DNA of 64,000 nt, from the NCBI RefSeq assembly GCF_009913235.1, contig NZ_CP047897.1:3967001-4031000 (forward strand), written 5' to 3'. The stretch comes from Nibribacter ruber (lineage in GTDB: Bacteria; Bacteroidota; Bacteroidia; Cytophagales; Hymenobacteraceae). The translations under genes were made by a program, and so were the position numbers. Under the pieces are notes generated by a model. It saw only the letters and a program-made list of their open reading frames with translations. It was not told where the DNA came from and did not search any database. Below, piece after piece: positions 1 through 7,079 of this stretch (position 1 is the first letter of the stretch; each line of letters starts with the position of its first letter).

Positions 1-66
1 GCGTATTATGCGGGCTTCAGAGACAAGTACGGCATTAACTGGATGATCAACTACCAACCTAAATAA
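1..66 (+). CDS. VOC/PhnB-like protein, C-terminal end only
   Basis: Frame 1 reads from the window edge to a TAA at 64-66 and gives a 21-residue tail containing YYAGFRDKYGINWMINYQPK. A G-x(5)-GxxWMIN tail is typical of PhnB/glyoxalase-like VOC proteins, in which this strand closes the second beta-alpha-beta-beta-beta module. The start lies outside the window. It ends 14 bp before the DoxX gene and may share its transcript. The family assignment rests on this tail alone. Confidence 0.55.
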   Translation, partial: AYYAGFRDKYGINWMINYQPK

Positions 67-80
67 CCTTTTACCTTCTC

Positions 81-458
81 ATGAAACAGAAAATCTTAAC
101 CGTCCTGTGCGTGTTGCTGGGGCTGTTGCTTCTTAACGGCGGCCTGAACAAGTTCTTCAACTACATGCCTGTGCCAGAAAACCTGCCCGCTGAACTGGTA
201 AAAGACACCACCGCTCTGATGGAAATCTCTTGGTTGATGCCGCTCATTGGCGCCGCAGAAATCCTTGGCGGAATATTAATCATGTTTCCCAGAACGAGGG
301 CCTTGGGTGCCTTGGTGATTTTTCCGGTGATGGTAGGCGTTCTATTGACGCACGTTTTGGTGGAGCCGGGCGGGTTGCCCATCGCCTTGGTCATCTGGGC
401 CATCCTCCTCTGGATAATCTTTGAGAACAGAAGAAAGTACCTGCCGCTCATAGGATAG
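81..458 (+). CDS. DoxX family membrane protein
   Basis: 125 residues, with an N-terminal hydrophobic helix (about residues 5-22) and three further hydrophobic segments (about 50-68, 75-93, 97-113), as expected for the four-helix DoxX/DoxX-like fold. The NGGLNKFFNY start, a periplasmic-type stretch after helix 1 and the GAAEILGGILI helix fit the family. DoxX-like proteins are small inner-membrane proteins often linked to redox stress or thiosulfate oxidation, but the role here is not known. It follows a VOC protein tail by 14 bp on the same strand, so the two are probably co-transcribed. The start is the first ATG after the preceding stop. Confidence 0.75.
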   Translation: MKQKILTVLCVLLGLLLLNGGLNKFFNYMPVPENLPAELVKDTTALMEISWLMPLIGAAEILGGILIMFPRTRALGALVIFPVMVGVLLTHVLVEPGGLPIALVIWAILLWIIFENRRKYLPLIG

Positions 459-525
459 AAAATAATGCGGTATTTAGTACACTCCCTCTTTTAAGAAAGA
501 ACCCCAAGAGAAACCATGGAAAAGT

Positions 526-561
526 AAAAAGCCCTGCTGATACACCAGCAGGGCTTTTTTT
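526..561. terminator. bidirectional intrinsic terminator
   Basis: Perfect stem AGCCCTGCTG / CAGCAGGGCT with a short loop, flanked by A5 on the left and T6 on the right, so it can work on both strands. It separates the DoxX gene (+) from the convergent low-complexity protein gene (-). Confidence 0.8.
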
Positions 562-586
562 AGAAAGTATAGCTAAAAGCTACGGC

Positions 587-2551
587 TTATCTTCCTCTGT
601 TGGAAGAAGAACCTCCTCTGGAAGAAGAGCTTCCGCCGCGGTTGCTTCCGCTAGAATAGTCGTCTCCGTCGCTACCGTAAGAGGTGCGGCCCATGTCTGA
701 GCTGTCATAGCCAGAACCGCCTCCGCCGTAGTTAGAGTTTCCGGATTGGCCGCCGTAGTTGCCACTGCTCATAGAGCCGTAACCGCTAGAAGAACCATAG
801 GAAGAACCTCCCTGGCCGTAGCCGCCCATGCCATAGTCACGGTTTTGGTCGCCGTAGCCACCACCGGTCATAGAGCCGCCGTGGCTACCTTGGCTAGAAG
901 AACCGTAGCCACCGCGTGAACCCATGTCATTGCCCATGTTGCCGTAGTTACCGCCTTGTGAGCCAGAGCCGGCGCCGTAAGTAGAGCCACCGTAGTTGCC
1001 ACCACCCATGGAGCCATAGCCTTGTGAGCTGCGTGATCCAAAGTCGCCGCCTTGTGAGTTGTGGCTGCTGTAACCGCCTTGGCCTGAGCCGTAGCTGCTA
1101 TTGCCCATAGAGCCAGAGCCACCGCTCATAGAACCGTAGCCGCTTGAGTCGCCGTAGCCGCCGCTGCCCATGTTAGAGCCGCGTGATCCCTGCCACTCTT
1201 GGTTGGCACCCTGTGAAGAAGAACCGTAGCCGCCTCTGGAGCCCATGTCTGTGTTGCCGTAGCCACCGCGTGAGCCCATGTCTGAACCTGAACCGTAGCT
1301 AGAGCCACCGTAGTTGCTGCCGCCCATAGATGAGCCGCTGTGACCGCCCTGGCCGTAGCTAGAGCCGCCATAGCTTTGGCCTCGGTTGCTAGAACCACCG
1401 TCAAAGTCTTGATTTCCGTCATAGCCACCGCGTGATGATCCACCGCGTGAGCCGTACTCTTCGCCGTAAGATCCTCCTCTAGAACCCATGGCTCCGTAAG
1501 AACCTGAGTTTTGGTTGCTATAGCCTTGGCTGTAACCTCCCTGGCCTCTGTTGCCTTGGTTGCTGTTGCCATGCATGCCATAACCGCTCTCGTTGCCGTA
1601 GCCCATTTGGTTGCCATAGTAGCCAGAGCCACCATAGTTGGAGTAGCCGCCGCGGTCAGACTCAGAACGAGAAGAGTTGCCGGAGTAGCCTCCTTGTGAA
1701 CTCATGCCGTATGGGTTGCTGCCCATGGAACCGTAGCCCCCTTGGTGAGAGCCCCCGTAGTTGCCGCCCATGGAGCCAGATCCGCCACTATAGCCGCCTT
1801 GGCCATAGTTGCTTCCGCCCATGTTGCCGCTGCCCATAGAAGAGCCGTAGCCTCCCTGGCCGTAGTTAGAGCCACCCTGCTGTCCCCAGCTTTCACCGTG
1901 CTGTTGGCCAGAACCGCCGTAGTTACCGCCCATAGAGCCTTGACCATAGCCGCCTTGGCCGTAGTCACCGCCTTGTGAATTGTAACCACCTTGTCCGTAC
2001 TGACCGCCGCCCATGTTGCCACCGCCCATGGAGCCGGCGTTGCGCATGGAGTCAGAGTTTCCGTTCATCATAGAGTCATTGTCCTGTCCCATACCCGAAG
2101 AGTTGGAGGCAGAAGAACCGCTCTTAGAAGAAGCAGATTTGCCAGAAGATTTAGAGGTGGAAGAACCAGACTTAGAGCTGCTGGCCTTGGGAGTAGAAGA
2201 TTTGCTGCTGCTGCTTTTCTTGTCTGAGGTACCCGCAGAAAGGGTAGAAGAAGAAGCGCCTTTTGATGAGGTAGAAGATCCCTTTTTAGAAGAGCTGGAA
2301 CCGGAGCCCATGCTGCTGCTAGAAGAGATGCCGGCACCGGTGGTGCTGCCACTCATGCCACCGCCAGAGGTGCCGCTGCCCATGCTGCCGCTTGCTCCAG
2401 AGATGCCAGAAGATCCAGACGTACCAGAAGAAGATGAACCAGAACCCATGCTGCTGCCGGTAGAACCGCTAGCGCCTGTATTGCCCATAGAACCACCAGT
2501 GGTTGATCCTAGATTGCTGCTGCTGTTTTGATCTTTTTGATTGTCTTTCAT
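587..2551 (-). CDS. Gly/Ser/Tyr/RGG-rich low-complexity protein
   Basis: 654 residues, almost entirely low complexity. Residues 1 to about 170 are Ser/Gly/Thr/Ala-rich with Lys clusters (SSSKKGSS, DKKSSSSKSS). The rest is built from irregular repeats of [GS]YG[GSQ], GGNYGGS, SMGGGN and SRGGYG, with the unit DMGSRGGYGSSSQG recurring, and it ends in SSRGG/SSNRGR. There is no signal peptide, membrane segment or folded domain that I can see. Composition resembles prion-like/RGG tracts of RNA-binding, phase-separating proteins, but this is a compositional likeness, not homology. The start MKDNQKDQ is supported by an AAGGAG ribosome binding site. The reading frame is the only one open over the whole 2 kb. 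Function unknown. Confidence 0.75.
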   Translation of the reverse strand: MKDNQKDQNSSSNLGSTTGGSMGNTGASGSTGSSMGSGSSSSGTSGSSGISGASGSMGSGTSGGGMSGSTTGAGISSSSSMGSGSSSSKKGSSTSSKGASSSTLSAGTSDKKSSSSKSSTPKASSSKSGSSTSKSSGKSASSKSGSSASNSSGMGQDNDSMMNGNSDSMRNAGSMGGGNMGGGQYGQGGYNSQGGDYGQGGYGQGSMGGNYGGSGQQHGESWGQQGGSNYGQGGYGSSMGSGNMGGSNYGQGGYSGGSGSMGGNYGGSHQGGYGSMGSNPYGMSSQGGYSGNSSRSESDRGGYSNYGGSGYYGNQMGYGNESGYGMHGNSNQGNRGQGGYSQGYSNQNSGSYGAMGSRGGSYGEEYGSRGGSSRGGYDGNQDFDGGSSNRGQSYGGSSYGQGGHSGSSMGGSNYGGSSYGSGSDMGSRGGYGNTDMGSRGGYGSSSQGANQEWQGSRGSNMGSGGYGDSSGYGSMSGGSGSMGNSSYGSGQGGYSSHNSQGGDFGSRSSQGYGSMGGGNYGGSTYGAGSGSQGGNYGNMGNDMGSRGGYGSSSQGSHGGSMTGGGYGDQNRDYGMGGYGQGGSSYGSSSGYGSMSSGNYGGQSGNSNYGGGGSGYDSSDMGRTSYGSDGDDYSSGSNRGGSSSSRGGSSSNRGR

Positions 2552-2559
2552 AGTTAATT

Positions 2560-2565
2560 CTCCTT
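2560..2565 (-). promoter_or_regulatory. strong Shine-Dalgarno site of the low-complexity gene
   Basis: AAGGAG on the minus strand lies 8 nt before the ATG at 2551. Clear Shine-Dalgarno sites are uncommon in Bacteroidota, so this suggests strong translation and fixes the start. Confidence 0.6.
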
Positions 2566-2827
2566 GTTAAAGTTTTTTGAATGGTTAGGTTTGGTGTTTA
2601 CCTGCCGGGGCAATACAGATGAACCAAAACACCCATGGTAGCCCGCACACAGCAAGTGCTAAATCTATACGAGCGCAAATAGGCATTGTTCACAACCTAA
2701 TGTGAATTTTTAATCAAGCAAGAATGAATAGAATGTTAAAGGTGCGCGCAAAAACAGTTGTACACAGTCAGTTGCAATGGTGTGCTTTATGACCGCTGAA
2801 TCAAAGAATTGTAATATTTGAATATGT

Positions 2828-3940
2828 CTATTTAGAGCCGCCCGAAGAAGGGGAAGAGTCAATAATGTCATTGACCGGCGAGGTGGCCGGTATGGTGTCT
2901 TTCACGCCCTCAATCAACTCTATGGCCTCTTCATGGTCTTCCTGGTCCGCCACAGGCACATCATGCTCATCTGCTTCCAGGGGTTCATAGTTTAACCTGA
3001 TGAAAATAGGGAAGTGGTCTGATCCAAACTTGGGCAGGCGTTGCAACCTGATTAACCTAAACGCCGGGTCATAGAAAATATGGTCCAGGGAGTACCTGAA
3101 AAAAGGAATCAAGGCATTGTAGGTGTTATAGAAACCACGGCCTATGCGCGGGTCCAACAAACCACTGATTTTTCTAAAGAGATTGGTAGAATAAGACCAC
3201 GCTACATCATTCAAATCACCGGCTACAATGCTGGCCCATGGCGAGTCTTTTGCCATCTTGGCCACGGTCAACAATTCGGCCTCGCGGGTGTCTGTGTCCT
3301 TGTCAAAATGCGGGGGCTGCGGGTGCACCGTGAACAGGTCAAACTTCTTGCCGGTAGGCAGTTCCACTAAGGCATAAAAAGAAGGAATGCCTTCCTCTAC
3401 CAGAAACCTGATGTCTACGTGACTCAACGGAAACTTGCTGAAGAACATCATGCCGTACGTGTTCTCCAAAGGCTTCTTGATGGCATACGGGTAGCGGGCG
3501 TCTAGCTCACTGAGCGCATCTGCCCACCGCTGGTTGGGTTCATTGATGAGCAGCATGTCTGGGTCTGTCTGCTTCACCAGTTTCAGGAAGCGTTCATAGC
3601 GTTTGTTGGACATGCGCACATTGGAAATCATAAACCCGAACGAGTTCTTGGGTGCCTTTATCTTAGACCGCAAGGCCTGCACCGGCACAAACGGCGTGTA
3701 CCGGTACACGTGGATGATCTCATTCACAATGCCCAGCACCAGCAGCCCCGCAAACAGCTTGGCTGCTGTAGTCTCATACCCATAAAAATACCCGTACGCG
3801 CCCAGGATGAACGTGCTGAATAAGGCAATCTGTACACGTGGAAAGTCCAGTACCCTGATCCACCAGTAGGTGCTTTTAACCAGGGTGAGCAAGGAGGCTA
3901 GAATAAAGAAACCTCCGAAGAGTTCAAGGACGAATTTCAT
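2828..3940 (-). CDS. endonuclease/exonuclease/phosphatase (EEP) family membrane protein
   Basis: 370 residues from the ATG at 3940. Upstream in-frame codons back to 4021 exist but have no signal-like sequence. Three hydrophobic helices occupy about residues 4-20, 30-50 and 55-75, followed by an EEP domain with the usual catalytic stations: SNVRMSNKRYERF, INEPNQRW (metal-binding Glu), TVHPQPP, VAGDLNDVAW (Asp/Asn) and GSDHFPI (terminal Asp-His). The domain should therefore lie outside the membrane. EEP enzymes cleave phosphodiesters in DNA, RNA, phospholipid or inositol phosphate; the substrate cannot be read from sequence. An acidic tail (residues about 325-370, ADEHDVPVADQEDHEEA) follows. 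It is a single-gene unit. Confidence 0.8.
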   Translation of the reverse strand: MKFVLELFGGFFILASLLTLVKSTYWWIRVLDFPRVQIALFSTFILGAYGYFYGYETTAAKLFAGLLVLGIVNEIIHVYRYTPFVPVQALRSKIKAPKNSFGFMISNVRMSNKRYERFLKLVKQTDPDMLLINEPNQRWADALSELDARYPYAIKKPLENTYGMMFFSKFPLSHVDIRFLVEEGIPSFYALVELPTGKKFDLFTVHPQPPHFDKDTDTREAELLTVAKMAKDSPWASIVAGDLNDVAWSYSTNLFRKISGLLDPRIGRGFYNTYNALIPFFRYSLDHIFYDPAFRLIRLQRLPKFGSDHFPIFIRLNYEPLEADEHDVPVADQEDHEEAIELIEGVKDTIPATSPVNDIIDSSPSSGGSK

Positions 3941-4035
3941 ACGCAGGGCATTGATAGAGTCGGTACAAATACTCAGAAAAGCACAGGAAAGTTGCCCCCT
4001 GGAAAACACCAGAAAAGCCAACCCACCGCGAGGGG

Positions 4036-4073
4036 CGTTTTTAGCCTGTTTTCCGGAAAAATGACCAAAAACG
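4036..4073. repeat. 38-bp palindromic element, copy 1
   Basis: Starts CGTTTTTAGCCTG and ends CCAAAAACG around a TTTTCCGGAAAA centre. It lies 5' of the EEP gene and 3' of the region holding gldH. Confidence 0.85.
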
Positions 4074-4184
4074 AGGCTCGCGTTTACCTGTTAAAATTTA
4101 TACGGCGCTAATGGGAGAGGGATAGAATTAAAAAGAAACCACCAGCGCTGAAAGCCAGGAAAGAAACAAAGTCCCATGAAAAAA

Positions 4185-4230
4185 CCTCCGTTTTTGGCCT
4201 GAAATCTGGAAATCAGGCCAAAAACGGAGG
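4185..4230. terminator. terminator hairpin / palindromic element copy 2
   Basis: A variant of the 38-bp element extended by CCTC/GAGG to a near-perfect 20-bp stem (CCTCCGTTTTTGGCCTGA... TCAGGCCAAAAACGGAGG). It sits 22 bp after the gldH stop (minus strand) and is the likely 3' end of the ricT-gldH transcript. Confidence 0.75.
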
Positions 4231-4252
4231 TTGTAGAAATTTGTCAGTTTAT

Positions 4253-4738
4253 TTACTGTGCGGCTTTCTCTACGCGCACGCCAATGGCCATGATGGAAGG
4301 CAACGGGTCCTGGCGCATGTACTGGCTTACCTTGAGCTTGTATTGGCCGGGCTTGGCAAACTTCACGCTCTTCAAGGCCCTGAACTGGTGGTCAAAGATA
4401 TCACCGGCGCCGTTGCCTCTGGGTTCACCGGTTTTAGGGTCCATGAGGTACATTTCATGCAGCGCCGAACTGATCTGCTTGCCGTCTGGACCAACTAAAT
4501 AATGCCGCAAGTACAGGTTATAGAACTGGTAGCCTATGGTATTGCGCACGTTAAAGAAGACATTGTACTGCTGCGTAGTGTCTGTGATCTCAAAGGTGAA
4601 CGTGGGCGTGAGCTTGACCGGCCAATGGTTGTTGGGCAGGTCCTGGTTTTCTTCATACACCCGGTTGGCGTCACAGCTGCCCAGCGTCCAGCTTAGGCAC
4701 AACAGCACCACTACGGTCAATAAACGGTTCAGGGTCAT
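4253..4738 (-). CDS. gldH: gliding motility lipoprotein GldH
   Basis: 161 residues. The N-terminal hydrophobic segment ends in the lipobox LGSC (Cys about residue 23), so it is an envelope lipoprotein. The body has the GldH pattern: NHWPVKLTPTFTFEITDTTQQYNVFFNVRNTIGYQFYNLYL, a beta-rich region, then GAGDIFDHQF and a C-terminal strand GQYKLKVSQYMR. In Flavobacterium GldH is one of the lipoproteins required for gliding and, indirectly, for type IX secretion. It overlaps the ricT stop by 4 bp (ATGA), so the two genes are translationally coupled. The pairing of gldH with a YaaT/RicT homologue is common in Bacteroidota. Confidence 0.85.
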   Translation of the reverse strand: MTLNRLLTVVVLLCLSWTLGSCDANRVYEENQDLPNNHWPVKLTPTFTFEITDTTQQYNVFFNVRNTIGYQFYNLYLRHYLVGPDGKQISSALHEMYLMDPKTGEPRGNGAGDIFDHQFRALKSVKFAKPGQYKLKVSQYMRQDPLPSIMAIGVRVEKAAQ

Positions 4739-6465
4739 GAGGCGTCTGCGTTAGAAGGTCCAGATGGCGTGTCACCGCCTCCGTTGGGTTTGCGGTTACG
4801 GTTGTTTCTGTTGCGGTTGCGTCTTGGGCGGTTCTGGCCTTCTGGTCTGGGGCCGCGATCTTCTGGCGTACCCGTTGCCGCTGCTACCGGAGTTCCTTCT
4901 GCCGGAGTGCTACCCCCAGCGCCCGCCTGGGGCTGCGGACGAGGTTCGCGTTCGCCTTGGTTGAGACGTGGGCCACGCTCCTGTCTAGGCGGTCTGCCGC
5001 CTTCTGGCCGCGGTGGCCGGTTGCCGCCTTCGCGTTCAGGTCTGGGAGCCCGTTCTTCTCTTGGCGCACGGTCTTCTTGCGGGCCAGCCACTCGGTTTTG
5101 GTCGCGCTCTGGGCGGTTTCTGCCCTCAGGACGGTTGCCGGTTCTTTCTGGTCTGGCTGGTCTTCCTTCGCCTGAATTTCTTTCTGGTCTTCCCTGTCTT
5201 TCTGGGCGGCTGGTGGCTGTTCCGGCTTGCCCCGACGGGCGGTCACGGCGCACTTCTGGAGTTGGAGCGGCGTTGGCCAAAACCTCACCCGCCGTGGCTT
5301 CTGTGCCAGAGCCGCCTTTCTTTTTCTTTTTGCGTTTCTTTTTGCTTTTGCTGTATTGGTCGTCCAGGCGGTCCAAGTTGCCTTCCAGGGCTTCTACAAA
5401 GTCCACTACTTCTGGCTGCTGCTGCTTCACCTCTTCGGCCAGGTTCTCGGGCATCTCGCCGGCGGCGTTCATCTTCAAGACTTCATGCACGCGGTCTACG
5501 GTCACCGGGAACCAGTTGCTGTCGCCGCGGTACCCAAACCACATGATGCGTCTGAAGATGTCTGTCTTTTGCAAGAAAGCGTCTCCGGCCTTGGTCTGCA
5601 ACGGGCGGTTCACGTTAGGAATGTCTTTGAGGGCATCCATGTACGTTTCCAGCTCATAGTTAAGGCAGCATTTGAGGCGTCCGCACTGACCAGAAAGTTT
5701 GCTGGGGTTCAAAGACAGGTTCTGGTAGCGCGCCGCCGTGGTGGAAACGCTCCTGAAATCGGTGAGCCAGGTAGAGCAGCACAGTTCGCGGCCGCAGGAG
5801 CCAATGCCACCTAAACGGCCAGCCTCATGGCGCAGGCTAATCTGGCGCATCTCAATCCTGATCTTGAACTCCTCGGCTAACTTTTTGATAAGTTCCCTGA
5901 AGTCCACGCGGTCATCCGCTGAGTAGAAGAAGGTGGCTTTGGTTTTGTCTGCCTGGTACTCTACGTCAGAGAGTTTCATTTTGAGCTTAAGCTCCTGGAT
6001 GATGGCTCTGGCGCGGTACATGGTGGTAGATTCCTGCTCCCGGGCATGGTTGAACTTCTCCATGTCCTTCTCGGTGGCTACGCGGTAGATACTGCGGATC
6101 TCGTCGTTGTTCTGAACCTTCTTTTTGTTCATCTGCAGGCGCACCAATTCGCCTTTCAAAGACACGTGGCCAATGTGGTGGCCGTTGGGTACGTCTACTA
6201 CCACGGCATCGCCGGTGATGAGGGGCAGGTGGTTTACGTTTCGGAAGAACTCTTTCCGTCCGCCTTTGAATCTTATTTCAACTATGTCAAACTCTTTAAA
6301 CGACACGGGTATTTCCATGTCTGAGAGCCAGTCAAATACATTTAATCGGTTGCAGCCTCCCGTGCTACACCCGCCGTTGCTTTTGCAGCCCGCAACTACC
6401 TCTGTGCCATCTGCACTGGTCGTCTTGGTGCCGCAGCCGCCACTAGAACATGAACTACATCCCAC
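4735..6465 (-). CDS. ricT: PSP1/RicT (YaaT) protein with long Arg/Pro/Glu-rich tail
   Basis: 576 residues. The start MGCSSCSSGGCG and C..GGCSTGGC make a Cys-rich head. The PSP1/RicT core spans about residues 55-290 and carries the paired-Cys motifs GIGSCGRELCCSTWL and SGQCGRLKCCLNYEL, which in RicT-family proteins bind Fe-S clusters in the RicAFT complex that modulates RNA processing. The core is about 290 residues, the usual length. From about residue 365 there is a KSKKKRKKKKKGG block and then about 190 residues of RPER/RPEG/APR low-complexity sequence, basic and probably disordered, which may bind RNA (inference). It is upstream of and overlaps gldH. Confidence 0.85.
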   Translation of the reverse strand: MGCSSCSSGGCGTKTTSADGTEVVAGCKSNGGCSTGGCNRLNVFDWLSDMEIPVSFKEFDIVEIRFKGGRKEFFRNVNHLPLITGDAVVVDVPNGHHIGHVSLKGELVRLQMNKKKVQNNDEIRSIYRVATEKDMEKFNHAREQESTTMYRARAIIQELKLKMKLSDVEYQADKTKATFFYSADDRVDFRELIKKLAEEFKIRIEMRQISLRHEAGRLGGIGSCGRELCCSTWLTDFRSVSTTAARYQNLSLNPSKLSGQCGRLKCCLNYELETYMDALKDIPNVNRPLQTKAGDAFLQKTDIFRRIMWFGYRGDSNWFPVTVDRVHEVLKMNAAGEMPENLAEEVKQQQPEVVDFVEALEGNLDRLDDQYSKSKKKRKKKKKGGSGTEATAGEVLANAAPTPEVRRDRPSGQAGTATSRPERQGRPERNSGEGRPARPERTGNRPEGRNRPERDQNRVAGPQEDRAPREERAPRPEREGGNRPPRPEGGRPPRQERGPRLNQGEREPRPQPQAGAGGSTPAEGTPVAAATGTPEDRGPRPEGQNRPRRNRNRNNRNRKPNGGGDTPSGPSNADAS

Positions 6466-6651
6466 AGGTAAATTCCTTTATATAGATAATTCTTGTTTTC
6501 AAACTATTGGTCTCCCTTGCACTTCGGCAACGCACGCCTTCCCAAACTAATCAGTGATTTTTTGCCTGACGGTGAAATGATGACAGCCCCAGGCAGTGGG
6601 GAAGGTAAGACAATCCGGTCCTTATACGGCCATTCCGGAGACCCTAATTAA

Positions 6652-6659
6652 CAAATATA
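6652..6659 (-). promoter_or_regulatory. possible -7 promoter element of ricT-gldH
   Basis: The minus strand reads TATATTTG, an exact match to the Bacteroidota -7 element TAnnTTTG, about 190 bp before the ricT start. No good -33 TTTG was found at the right spacing, so this is weak. Confidence 0.3.
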
Positions 6660-6708
6660 ATAACTTAATCCGAATAGGCAGGCACTCTTTTGCTACTTAT
6701 CCACAGGC

Positions 6709-6746
6709 CGTTTTTGGCTTGTTTTCTGGAAAATAGCCCAAAAACC
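6709..6746. repeat. 38-bp palindromic element, copy 3
   Basis: CGTTTTTGGCTTG...TAGCCCAAAAACC around TTTTCTGGAAAA. This copy is unusual in lying between two divergent gene starts. Confidence 0.85.
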
Positions 6747-7079
6747 AACTCTGAAGGACAGGGGTATCCGCTTGATTATCAGGATGACAGCCGCTCTTTG
6801 ATTTGGATAATTACGTTTCTTTTATTTATTTTATATTATGAATATGTTAAGGTCTGTTTGGATTATCCCAGAAGATGAAAACAAACTGCCTTTACTACCA
6901 AAAAGGAATCTCTTTCTAAGTAGCGTCTGCTTATCCCGCTTGGGACTTTTCTCTTTTTCGCGTTCACTTTTCGCTTACCTGCCGTAGGTTGGTGCCCCAG
7001 TTTTTCTCCTGACGGCGGCATGTGAGGTTTTCGCAGGTACCCTACCTGCTTCCATTAATAGTAACCAAACCTGAATTCT

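Larger units (their letters stand above)
6466..7079. other. 614-bp divergent intergenic region
   Basis: Lies between ricT (-) and the kelch protein gene (+). It holds palindromic element copy 3 and the possible ricT -7 element. Between 6880 and 7079 I see no gene, repeat or hairpin that stands out. The region presumably carries both promoters. Confidence 0.5.

Noticed and set aside
587-2551. Regular short repeats that could be read as a CRISPR array, and long Ala/Val-rich open frames on both strands
   Set aside because: Spacing is irregular, repeats are protein-coding Gly/Ser codons, and the open frames in other phases are artefacts of GGN/TCN codon repetition.
4769-5659. Long Arg/Pro/Ser-rich open frame on the plus strand opposite ricT
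   Set aside because: Antisense shadow of the RPER-repeat tail; no domain and no start context.
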